DNA of 64,000 bases from Acheta domesticus (Eukaryota > Arthropoda > Insecta > Orthoptera > Gryllidae). Where the stretch lies: positions 196,406,685 to 196,470,684 of the forward strand of contig JAHLJT010000631.1 in NCBI GenBank assembly GCA_031308135.1, written 5' to 3'. Under the pieces are notes generated by a model that saw only the letters and a list, made by a program, of their open reading frames with translations, was not told where the DNA came from and made no database searches. Below, piece by piece: positions 43,915 through 53,720 of this stretch. Within the stretch, counting starts at the first letter, position 1. Each line of letters opens with the position of its first letter. The translations under genes and the position numbers were made by a program.

Positions 43915-44215
43915 AATCCACAGACCGTGCGAGAAATTTACTTCCTCTTCCTCACCTTTCTATCACTTCGACCTACATTTACTCCACTACAAAACATGTC
44001 GGGAGACGAACCGGAAGGTTTCAGCTTGTCCTGGCTGGGACGGTGCCCCATTGTAGATCTCAGAAGTGGAAAATCCCCAGCAAGCTGACGGGTAGTTTGG
44101 CGCTGGTTCTAGTGTATAAAGAACACCGCCACCTCCCGAGATTACACATTTACCACACCAGCGGCATTAATGACCTTAGCAGTTGACAAGTCCAAAAGCA
44201 TCAATTAACAAATTC
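43915..44215 (+). mobile_element. SINE-like family D copy 4, partial
   Basis: ACAGACCGTGCGAG, CTTCCTCTTCCTCACC, ACATGTCGGGAGACGAACCGG, CAGCTTGTCCTGGCTGGGAC, GGTGCCCCATTG, GGCGCTGGTTCTAGTG and AATGACCTTAGCAGTTGACA follow the order of the other copies. The tRNA-like head is missing. Confidence 0.65.
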
Positions 44216-44252
44216 ACCTGACAGAACCTGGCTCACCAACGTTACGTCACTT

Positions 44253-45325
44253 CACTTTCCCGTATGCATGCGTATACAAGGAGTAATATATGCAGTTTAG
44301 AGAAAGTTATGAAATGCTGCGGAAAATCAATTTCGAAATTTTAACGGAAATGCAGTTTAGGGATCCCCTGATACCAAAAAGTGTTTTTTTTCAAAAAGTC
44401 CGTTCGTTTGTACATTTGTCCGTCTGTCCGTCCGTCTGTTCGTCCGCCTGTTCGTCCGTCCGTCTGTTCGTCCGTCCATCTGTCCGTCCGTCTGTCCGTC
44501 TGTTCGTCCGTCCGTCTGTTCGTCCGTCCGTCTGTTCGTCCGTCCGTCTGTTCGTCCGTCCGTCTGTCCGTCTGTCTGTCCGTCTGTCCGTCCATCTATT
44601 CGTCCGTCCGTCTGTGCGTCCGTCCGTCTGTCCGTCTGTGCGTCCGTCCGTCTGTGCGTCCGTCCGTCTGTGCGTCTGTGCGTCCGTCCGTCTGTTCGTC
44701 CGTCTGTCTGTTCGTCCGTCTGTTCGTCCGTCCGTCTGTTCGTCTGTCCGTCCGTCCGTCTGCTCGTCCGTCCGTCCGTCTGTTTGTCCGTCCGTCTGTC
44801 CGTCCGTCCGTCTGTGCGTCCGTCTGTCCGTCTGTCCGTCCGTCTGTCCGTCTGTCCGTCCGTCTGTCCGTCTGTCTGTCCGTCTGTCCGTCCGTCTGTC
44901 CGTCCGTCTGTCCGTCGGTCTGTCCGTCGGTCTGTCCGTCGGTCTGTCCGTCTGTTCGTCTGCCCGTCTGTCTGTCTGTCTGTCCGTCCGTCTGTCGGTC
45001 TGTCAGTCTGTGAACAACACTAGCGTCTAAACCATACGTACGGCTCCTCCACACTCCGCCTCGATTTCTATCTGGTGTCTAGCCAGTAATAACACTCACA
45101 ACATTTCTAAGTATGTTATGTTAGTAGCTATAAAATAATATTTCCGTTCTACTATTGAGAAACCGAAAAATTAATAAAATTTTTAAAAATGTACTTTGGT
45201 TGGCGATAGATGGCTGCTGGCAAGAGTATGTGTCATGTCGGAATAAATAGTCGTGACCAAAGGAAATAGATACAATACGGGAAAGTCTGTGCCATTCTGC
45301 AGCACAACTAGTTTGTTATTGTAGA
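44253..45325 (+). mobile_element. Short relative of the 24.3-29.3 kb block (copy C)
   Basis: Its left part (to about 44340) matches 24299 onward, and both hold a (GTCY)n array followed by an ATACGTACG-type motif. Its right part (45130-45320) matches first 27330-27375 and then, without a gap, 29205-29345. The inverted repeat and the recombinase remnant present in the longer block are absent. It is either an internal-deletion derivative or the state before insertions. Confidence 0.65.
44396..45012. repeat. (GTCC/GTCT/GTTC)n tetranucleotide array, 0.6 kb
   Basis: A tandem tetramer array of GTCY units with GTTC, GTGC and GTCG variants. No stop can form, so overlapping frames with Arg-Pro-Ser-Val or Asp-Gly-Arg-Thr repeats run through both strands. 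None is a gene. Confidence 0.96.
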
Positions 45326-48300
45326 ATGAGTTGCTATATTGGTAATTATTCCATTGGAACTGGAAACAGGATGTACAGGACTGTTTGCGTATCCATCCCA
45401 TGTTCAAACAATATTTGTATATTAAATTGAGGATAATAAAGACACTTTAGCTCCTAATTGAAATTTGTCGTTCTTCTCTGTTGACAAGCTAGTGCGTGTC
45501 ATAATTATATTTTCTTAATACTTGCTAAGAAATATTTCCAACATTTCTGTGTAGAATTGCAGAACCGGCACAATGATAATGAATGTTGATGAAAAGTAAT
45601 GAAAGATATTGTTGTCAGTGACGTAATTCAGAAATATTTTTCTCTTATTGTAAGTACTTAAGATACCAACGTATTATTAATCAATGATCAGATTCACTTG
45701 ACAAGCCCCAAAAAAGAAAACATTTATGATGGCAAACTTAACTATTTTTTCTTCAAAAAATGTATTACACAATAATAAATTTAGTAAAATATTATACTGA
45801 TACTGATGTGTACTACGTATTAGAAAACCTTAAAATATTAGATATGTACTAAAACTACGCGAGTTACATCCGGCATAACTGTACTAGAGTGTACTGTTGA
45901 AACTAAGCTATTAAAAAATGCTATTAATCTACATACATTTAAAAATGTAAATGTTGAATATTCAATGTATTGAATAATGCAAATAAGCGGAAAAGTAATC
46001 AGAAAACCCTTTATTGATCAAATTCCGAGTAAATGTCTCTATTGCATTCACGCAATTCGTAACAACATACAATAAATTTAAAAAATCGTCACAATTCGGA
46101 AAATGCATAAATAGAATTGGTAAAACGAAGCACAAAGGCAAATGAAATTTTAAAAATACCATTACAATAAACTGCCGTTCATACCAAACGGACGCAATTG
46201 ACAAAGAAAACGTCTTTGGGATTGTGAATATATACGTATCGTAACATGCCGCTGTTTAAACAACATGCAATAAGTTGGATGACTGAGGCAATCAGATCCA
46301 ACGCACAATACCATTAAACCATTCGCGTGGTCAACAGCGGCGACAGAGCGCTCTGGCAGGAGTGAGAGAAACCGAGATCGACCTCAGAGGAGATCGAATC
46401 AAATCGGGACTCATATTCCCGGTCAAAGGAAATCTGCAGGCTTTTGCAAAGTAGAACTCTCCCCATATTTACAGATTATACCCGTTATCCGTCTCGCTCA
46501 AAGGCGACTTCTCTTTAGAGACGCAGATCTGCTCATTATTTGGCGTATTGAAACGTAGAAAAGTCTGACTATTCTACGCCATGAGGATCGGCAGACTGAA
46601 AGATAAATGCACGAATGAGTGCAGTTATAACTACAAACGCTGAAAGTAAAAATTATATGCTCTTAGGAATATAAATATGAGCATCGTTCTTTTAGATCCA
46701 TCTAAATAATTAAAACTATCTTCTTTAGGATTCTTAATATTATTAGAACTGAATTAATTCTTTCCATCCAGCACATAAAACTATGAAAATCCAGCACACA
46801 ATTATAAAATTGGCAAATTTAAAAGTAAGAATTTTAAACTTAATCATTTTTACAATTCAATTAACATAAAAGCAATGATATTTAAAAAATAATATCTAGA
46901 TATATAGATCACAATAAATTTACATTATCATTAAATATTTCGAGATATTCATAAAAGTGTACAACAATTGTCGTGAAATTAACCCTATATGATTCTGAAG
47001 TTTTATTTTCAAACCATTGGTACCATTCGTGTTTTTCACTTGCAGCCTCAGCACAAAAATACCGTACAGTAAAGTAATCTCGGAAATGGAATGGCAAAGA
47101 GACGGATTAAGTTTACATTAGCTAAGGCTATTCAATAATCCGATTTTAATTAAAATAGCAAGAGCTCGATAATGTCGCGTACACATCATCAGTGCTCAAT
47201 TCCATGTAAATACTTTCATTAGGGCAATCTTTTTTGTAAAAATATAAAAACTCACTATCGGCTAACAGTCCGTAGAGAATCGGCGAATATTTTAGAGGTC
47301 ATCTATAGAATGCACCTAATTTCCACACTCACATTTGGTATCGTTTTCAAAATAAATTATATTTCTATTGCTTTTAAATTACTGCAGATTTCAGAAAATA
47401 TTTCGATACACATTAGAACAATTATTGTTTTCAAAGGTTTGTTATAAAATAGTGCAATTTTTTGTCATACTTACGAACTCAGCTCTGATTGAATGTTTAC
47501 TCTTAACTCATATGTATATTCAGAAAAATTGGATATTTGTTTCTAGTTTTATAGGTGTACAATGCATTGGATTTTAGCTGTGGCTTCCTGTAAATCGTAC
47601 GTTTTGCCTTTCATATGAAAGACATTTTAACTCATTTCTCCTTTTGTTTTTTTTCTATATCAGAAGTTCTTCAGTAGTTTCCTTGGCACAACACTGCCTA
47701 GTGACTTCATTTTCCTTCTGGGTATGTGTACTTGTACGCTTCAAGAAAATATTCAATTGTGTTAGAAAAAAGAGTTCTGAAAGGACACTTTTCGAACATA
47801 ATACTGGTCTTCACAATCATTTTATTTGAATTATACAATTCAAATTTAGAATGTTTCTCCTACAAATTTCATCTGAATGTTTACATTATTTTGTTTAACT
47901 ATCACATATTTCTAAAGTACTTTTAAAACAATTTGCAATAAATTGTCTCCCTGCACACAATATTACCACAAATGTCAATTGACATATTTTTTAATATAGG
48001 TAATGTGTTCATTGAGTGATTTTATATTGCTCCCTAATTTAATACGTTCTAGCAGAACGTTTTAGTGGTATTTTTTCACAATTCGGGCGAGTGCGGCTTC
48101 TCTACACCAAACTGACTGTGAACAGTACTACTCCGATTCATGCGCGAAATAACACATCCCGCACACACAGGAAAGGTAGTTTTAAAAGTAGTTAAAAACA
48201 GGTACCGAAAAGATATTGATTGCCGGTAAAAATACCGGTAAAATACCATCATATTTTCATATTGGTATAAAATACCTTCATTCTTTTATACTGGTAAAAT

Positions 48301-48480
48301 ACCTTTATAGGTCGTCTATATCAGTATGGACGTCTATAAAGGTTATATCGGTATTTTCAATGGAAATAATGTCGCTCACACCGTCCACATAGAGAAAATA
48401 ACTTTCTTTCATTAATCATTTTGCACAATTTTGCGCGTCATTTTTGTGCGTCACACAAACACGCGCTTTCGACACACACG
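45326..48480. other. AT-rich non-coding stretch, 3.1 kb
   Basis: No exon, RNA gene or mobile-element end was recognised. Given the exon at 49.3 kb, this may be intron of the neuroligin gene. Confidence 0.45.
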
Positions 48481-48760
48481 CGCGCCACACACATGCCCAC
48501 GCCACACACACAGAAGCCCACGCCACACACATACAAGCCCACGCCACACACACACCAGCTCACGCCACACACACACAAGCCCACGCCACACACACACAAG
48601 CCCACGCCACACACACACAAGCGCGCCACATACACGCGCCACACACACGTGCCACACACTGTCTTTCTATCTGTTTTTCTCTTTCTTCCTCTCTTTCTTC
48701 GTCTTTCTTTCTTTCTTTCTTTGTCTTCCTCTCTCTCTTTACCTCTCTCAAAGCACACAC
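48461..48760. repeat. CA-rich minisatellite, unit ~21 bp, then CT-rich tract
   Basis: Units of CAAGCCCACGCCACACACACA repeat about six times within CA-rich sequence (to about 48655), followed by TCTTTC/CTCTCT-type pyrimidine sequence. Open frames in all phases are compositional. Confidence 0.93.
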
Positions 48761-49303
48761 ACACGGCAGAGCATTTCTTGGGGCCAACGGCCATACATAA
48801 GTCGTTCACATTTCAATCCTCCCCACTGGAAAAAGAAATTGATAGCCTGGAATGTGTCGAGTGCTTTAACCTCTGAGCAAAGCCCAAGGATTGGGCCAAA
48901 CCGGAGACGCCCGTGGGTCAAAACGCCGACCTCCGCAAACTGCCTTTGCAACGGCGCAGCCATCGCAGCTCTTAAAAAGTAGCAGCTGATTCCGAGAATG
49001 CATCAGCGGCAGCGCCAGGAACGTTTCGCGAAGTCTGTCAACCAGTGTCAGATCTCTAGCGCCTTCGTTTCACAACTGGTGGCAAAGGTCATAGCCGTTG
49101 ATTTGACATAGTGGCAGGACACAGAACAAACCCATAGTCGCGAAAAAGACTTTCATCTATTAGAAGTTTTGCGAAGGATAGCAGAAAAAGTGATTAACAA
49201 TCGCGAGACCACTAGAGCGTGAAATATAATGCACTCCAATAGCGAAGCATTTGCGGGTTCATTGGTTCGTTATAAAACAGTTGCTGTGTTCGCGTGTTTC
49301 CAG
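48761..49303. other. Sequence upstream of the neuroligin exon
   Basis: No further exon was recognised. The last bases, GTTCGCGTGTTTCCAG, are a reasonable 3' splice acceptor, so this is probably intron. Confidence 0.5.
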
Positions 49304-49565
49304 GTCGAAGATCCTGCGCACGTTCGTCCGCAACACGTACCGCTGGCACCTGAGCGAGATTCTGGCGACGATCGTGAACGAGTACACGGACTGGGAGCGG
49401 CCCGTGCAGCACCCCATCAACATTCGCGACGAGACGCTGGAGGCGCTGAGCGACGCGTCGGTGGTGGCGCCGGCGGTGCGCACGGCCGACCTGCACTCGG
49501 CGCAGCGGCGCAACTCCTTCCTCTACGTCTTCGACTACCAGACCAAGTTCGGCGACTATCCGCAG
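49304..49565 (+). CDS. Nlg: Neuroligin internal exon (87 codons)
   Basis: The exon is bounded by TTTCCAG at its 5' side and CAG|GTAGGG at its 3' side and enters with one base of a split codon. It encodes RTFVRNTYRWHLSEILATI, VNEYTDWERPVQHPINIRDE, a LSDASVVAPAVRTADLHS stretch and YVFDYQTKFGDYPQ. This is the cholinesterase-like extracellular domain of neuroligins, postsynaptic adhesion proteins that bind neurexins and lack esterase activity; the YVFDYQTK..DYPQ block is characteristic. GC-rich, codon-like composition contrasts with flanking AT-rich DNA. No other exon was found here. Which of the several insect neuroligin paralogues this is cannot be told. Confidence 0.85.
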
Positions 49566-50470
49566 GTAGGGAGGCCCTTCTCTTGCTCTAGCGGCTGGAT
49601 GGTTTTTGGGTCACAATATTTTTCTTGGCTGCGGGACACAAACATTGTAGGTTGGTGCCTACCCGCATGGAGGAACGTCTCTCTTCTCTGTAGCTGCTGG
49701 ATGGTCTTCAATCCTGAATGTTTTTAGATGTTCCTAGACCCGGAACAAACATATCTAGGTCGGTGTCTACTCACAGATACTGAGGCTTCTTTGGCTGGTG
49801 CTGCTGGATGGTTTTTACCTCACAGTGTTTGCCCTGTCACGAGACACAAACATTCTAAGTCGGTGCATATCCGCATGTAGGGATGCTTCTCTGTGCTGTA
49901 GCTGTTGGATGGTTTTTATGCCTGAATGTTTTGAGACATTCCTTGTCGCGGAACACAAACATTCTAGTTCGGCGACTTCCCGCAGGTACGGAGACCCGTC
50001 TTTGCTGTATCTGATCGACGTCCTTTACGCGAAACAAACCAACGGCAAGTTTTAATACATTTCTAGTAGCGCAAAAGTAGCGCAATCATTCTTAGGTCGG
50101 ACTACCCGCAGTATGAAAGCTTCTCTAAGCTGTTGCTCCTGGATGGTTTTTATAAGAAACAAGTCAACGTCAGATATTTAGATATATCTAGTAGCGAGAC
50201 AAACATTTCTAGGTGTGATACTACCCGTAGGTTGGGAGACTTTCTGTTGATCTACCTGCTGAACAGCTTGTATTCGAAAGGAATCAACGGCAAGTTTTAT
50301 GATACTCGTAATCGTGAGAAACAAACATTTCTACGTCGGCGACTACCTGCAGATAGTTTGATGGCGAACTGCAAGTAAGGAGGCTACTCTGTGATGAACC
50401 TGCTTCACGGTATTCACACGTATATGCAAAACGAATCAACCGCAAGTTTTAGAGAATATTTAGTCTCGCA
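49535..50470 (+). repeat. Degenerate tandem array seeded by the exon end and splice donor
   Basis: About eight units of roughly 100-123 bp repeat the sequence around the exon's 3' end: TTCGGCGACTATCCGCAG at 49548-49565, then related copies near 49650, 49758, 49858, 49967, 50096, 50210 and 50334. Each is preceded by ACAAACATT(T)CTAGGT-type sequence and followed by a GGAGGC...CTGCTGGATGGTTTTT-type segment. The unit at about 49967-49990 retains CCCGCAGGTACGG, a near-perfect splice donor. Frames through the array are not convincing coding sequence. Confidence 0.8.
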
Positions 50471-51990
50471 TTCGTCTGAAAGTAGAGAAATATGCATTGG
50501 ACACCTTTCATTTGAAAAAAAAATAGGCAATTTAAACACGAATGTCTATTTGAAAATTGTGACTTACTTTTTGTATGGTTAGTGTAATATTACGTAGGAC
50601 GGAGAAACTATATATCCTTCACTTACGGTAGAATGCCAAAATTACTGGGTAAGAAATTCGAACGTATAGTACGGTTTACCGAAGTTCATTAAAAAAGATG
50701 TTGCTGAATTATTGCGCCTGGGAGCACATTAAAGAACAACTAAAGACAATCAAGCTATTTAATATGTTCAAACAATTGTTACTCTTTGTTTTCATTCAGG
50801 ACTGGTTCTTTTATTTATAAAAGTATCGTTTGTGTGTTCTTCTATTGTCAGTTATAGTTATTGTACTATTCATCGCTCTCTGAAATGTAGATGCGCGTCG
50901 TAGATTGTTCTTGTGAATTAAATGAGAATACCATTGAATAAATGTAAACATTTCCGCGAATTACTAAAAACATCTATGAGTAAAGGTAGTGTTCATGACT
51001 TTCTTTTGAAGGAGGAGATGTTCTGCACTTATAATATGGTTTTACTAAATCTGTGTATTTAGACGTTTAATGAAAATCCTTAATGTAAACTTTAATCATC
51101 ATACACATTTTCAGTTAGATATCTTGAAAATTCACTACTCTGTCATTATACATTTTCAATATTTTGTTTTTCAAGATTATCATTCGTAATGATAATAATG
51201 ATAATTCCTAAGGCGACGTTTAAATTACACATCTCTCAAGAAGTATGTTTACGTTCCTGTTATTCTCAAACAAATATAAAAACTAAAATAAAAAATCCAC
51301 TCATAACATTGTAGTACGTTACACGTTTTCTTCCAAACATAAGAATTCAAAGAACATTTGTTACAACTGGGAACTGACATGTACTTGTCTTAATTTATTT
51401 CGAAACAACTTTCATAACACTTGGACTATTTTATGCCTCATCCTTATCTCATTTTATTATTCTTTAGCCAAACGAAACAGAAGTCTCTTTCTGCTAATAA
51501 ACTCAGTTTTATGTTCATTTGTTCCTTTTTAAAAATACGCATTGTTTTACTGTAAACTGGTTGTGGTTAGTACTAACCTTGTGATTTTTATTCCTGTCAA
51601 TGAGAATACATAATTCCACAATATTTTCTCGCCGATAAGCATAATCATAAAAAATTTGTGACACTCCTTTCGGAATCCTTTACCAAATACTTCTATTGAG
51701 GTACGAGTTTTCGAATGCAATTAGAATCTCGAACATTTCCTAAAAGTTGAATTAATTAACATATTTGTGTACCAAAGAAGAAGGAAATTATCTCCAATTA
51801 AAAAACTTGCTTCAAACGTTATTGTAAGAAAGACACCAATGTCAGTATCCGGTAAGGATACGAGTTATAATTGTTGCCAAAGAGCGCGAAAGGACAGGAG
51901 AGTTGCAGCGGGTTCATCCCGCTCTTGTGTCACAAAAGCAAAGAGCTGTCTTCCTCAAACGTCGCTGCTGCATACGAAGTAGAGCGGGCG
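50471..51990. other. AT-rich non-coding stretch
   Basis: No exon was recognised. It is probably intron if the neuroligin gene continues downstream. Confidence 0.45.
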
Positions 51991-52262
51991 GGACGGTAGC
52001 GCCAGGTAAACTGTAGCACGCGCGCCTCCGTCCACGCGCGGCTCGGCACCCAGGCCACCCGCAGGTGCGCCACAAAGCCTTTTGTTGTCGGCCCTGCGCG
52101 CCCGCACGATAACCAGCGCAAGCCCCCGGCCCCGCCCCCCCTGCCCCCTCCTCCGCCCGCCCCCGCTCCTGCCCGCCGCAGACGCGTCGCCACCGGCCTG
52201 ACAGGAAGCTTTCTTGAATCCCCGCGGGCGCGCTTCCGCTCGCTCGGCGCGACCGCACACTG
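51991..52262. other. GC/CpG-rich block
   Basis: CpG-dense sequence with open frames on both strands leads into the 44-bp minisatellite. It could be a CpG island; nothing marks an exon. Confidence 0.4.
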
Positions 52263-52670
52263 CCCTCCGCCAACGTCGACATCGCCGCTGTAGCCGCGCT
52301 CGCCGAGCCATTTGCTGCGTCGCCATTGCCAGTGCAGCTGCGCTCGCCGAACCATTTGATTCGTCGCCATTCTCAGTACAGCTGCGCTCGCCGAACCATT
52401 TGCTGCGTCGCCATTGCCACTGAAGCTGCGCTCGCCGAACCATTTGCTGCGTCGCCATTGCCACTGCAGCTGCGCTCGCCGAATCATTTGCTGCGTCGCC
52501 ATGGCCACTGCAGCTGCGCTTGCCGAACCATTTGCTGCGTCGCCATTGCCACTGTAGCTGCGATCGCCGAACCATGTGTTGCGTCGCCATTGCCACTGCA
52601 GCTGCACTCGCCGAACCATTTGTTTCGTCGCCATTGCCACTGCAGCTGCGCTTGCCGAGCCATTTGGTTC
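52263..52670. repeat. 44-bp minisatellite, ~9 copies
   Basis: GTCGCCATTGCCACTGCAGC begins each unit at 52319, 52363, 52407, 52451, 52495, 52539, 52583 and 52627, exactly 44 bp apart; a diverged first unit lies before them. The unit lacks stops in most frames, so long frames on both strands (up to 331 codons on the minus) cycle through three readings every 132 bp. I do not regard them as genes. Confidence 0.95.
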
Positions 52671-53020
52671 AGTCAGCTGAATTGCCAACGTCGCTTTTGA
52701 TTCGGTCCCCATCGCCAGTGTCATCATCAACATTATTATTGTGTATATTGTCAGCGATAGCTGGCCTTTGCCTCCGACTCCGACAGCGCTGCCTTTGCAA
52801 CTGTAGCCACCGCAGCAATTCGTTACACCACCACCACCGCATTTTCTTCCTCTATCACCATTGCCGTTGTTATCATCGTCGCCTTTGCAATGATTGTTAC
52901 AATTGCTAGGAGTCCTCCCCCCCACGCAACTTCCGAGATCATTGCCACTGTCGACTCGCTTTCCACCGCCATTCGCAGCATTCAGCTAAACCACCATAGT
53001 CGCCATAGTCACGACCTCTT
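52671..53020. other. Degenerate GCC/CAT-rich sequence
   Basis: Scattered CACCACCACC, CATCATCAAC and TCGCCATTGCC motifs look like decayed relatives of the 44-bp repeat. Similar sequence resumes at about 53760-54320, on the far side of the GC-rich block. Confidence 0.45.
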
Positions 53021-53720
53021 GGTGGAGAGTTGTAGAAGACCATCCGGACCCTTAGTTTCATGGCCGCACTCAGGTCATGAACTTCACGATGGAGACTATG
53101 AGTAGGCAATGCTAAGCTCTGGGTTGCGGGGCTATGCGCGGTTGGGCCTCTGGCGCCTCGACCTTAGGCCAGGATTGGGTAAAGGCTTCGGATGCTCTGA
53201 AATCCACCTATAAAGGTCCGGTGGTACTCTGATACCGTCAGATGGCCCAGGTTCTGGCGATACTCACGTCACTAGCCTAAAGGTGTAGGCTGTAAGGAGA
53301 CGGGAAGGGGCCCCAAGTCGCACGAATCTTACTTCGGGTGGTCACCTGTTGGGTTCTCGTCTTCGTGGTGGCAGAGAACCGATTCCCTGGCCAAAGAGGA
53401 AGGACTTGTCCTGGCGCATATGAGTGGCGCAATGATAGCTAGGATAGCTAGCCTGGATAGCTAGTAGCTGTGAGCTGGCAGGACGGCCGTAAACCCAGCC
53501 ATTGAGTGGGTGAGTGACTTGCCGTGAGGGCAAATGCGATTCGGCGCGATCCGGATACCAACCCAAGGGTGCGCTTGTATGCCTGAGTGGGATGCGGATA
53601 GAGGCTAGCGCCCAGGTGCCCACCCCGGGATGAATTCCCCCCGGTAAAAGACAAGTGCGTGGGCTAGACGCACGGAATACAAATAGTAACACCTCTCCAC
53701 TGTTATCACTATTTCTCTTT
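53020..53720. other. GC-rich block of unknown origin, possible insertion
   Basis: About 700 bp of balanced-composition, non-repetitive sequence (CTATAAAGGTCCGGTGGTAC, CCCAGGTTCTGGCGATACTC) interrupts CAT/GCC-rich sequence that continues on both sides. A short internal repeat GATAGCTAG occurs three times near 53435-53465. No long ORF runs through. It resembles a 5' UTR of a non-LTR element, but I cannot name it and found no clear target duplication. Confidence 0.35.

Noticed and set aside
44290..45054. Arg-Pro-Ser-Val and Asp-Gly-Arg-Thr repeat frames
   Set aside because: They are tetranucleotide-repeat artefacts present in several frames of both strands.
48421..48982. His/Thr/Pro-rich frames near 48.5 kb
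   Set aside because: They come from a CA-rich minisatellite with open frames in every phase.
51930..52925. 331-codon minus-strand frame as a protein gene
   Set aside because: The frame is sustained by the 44-bp repeat and GC bias; no domain, no splice or start support.
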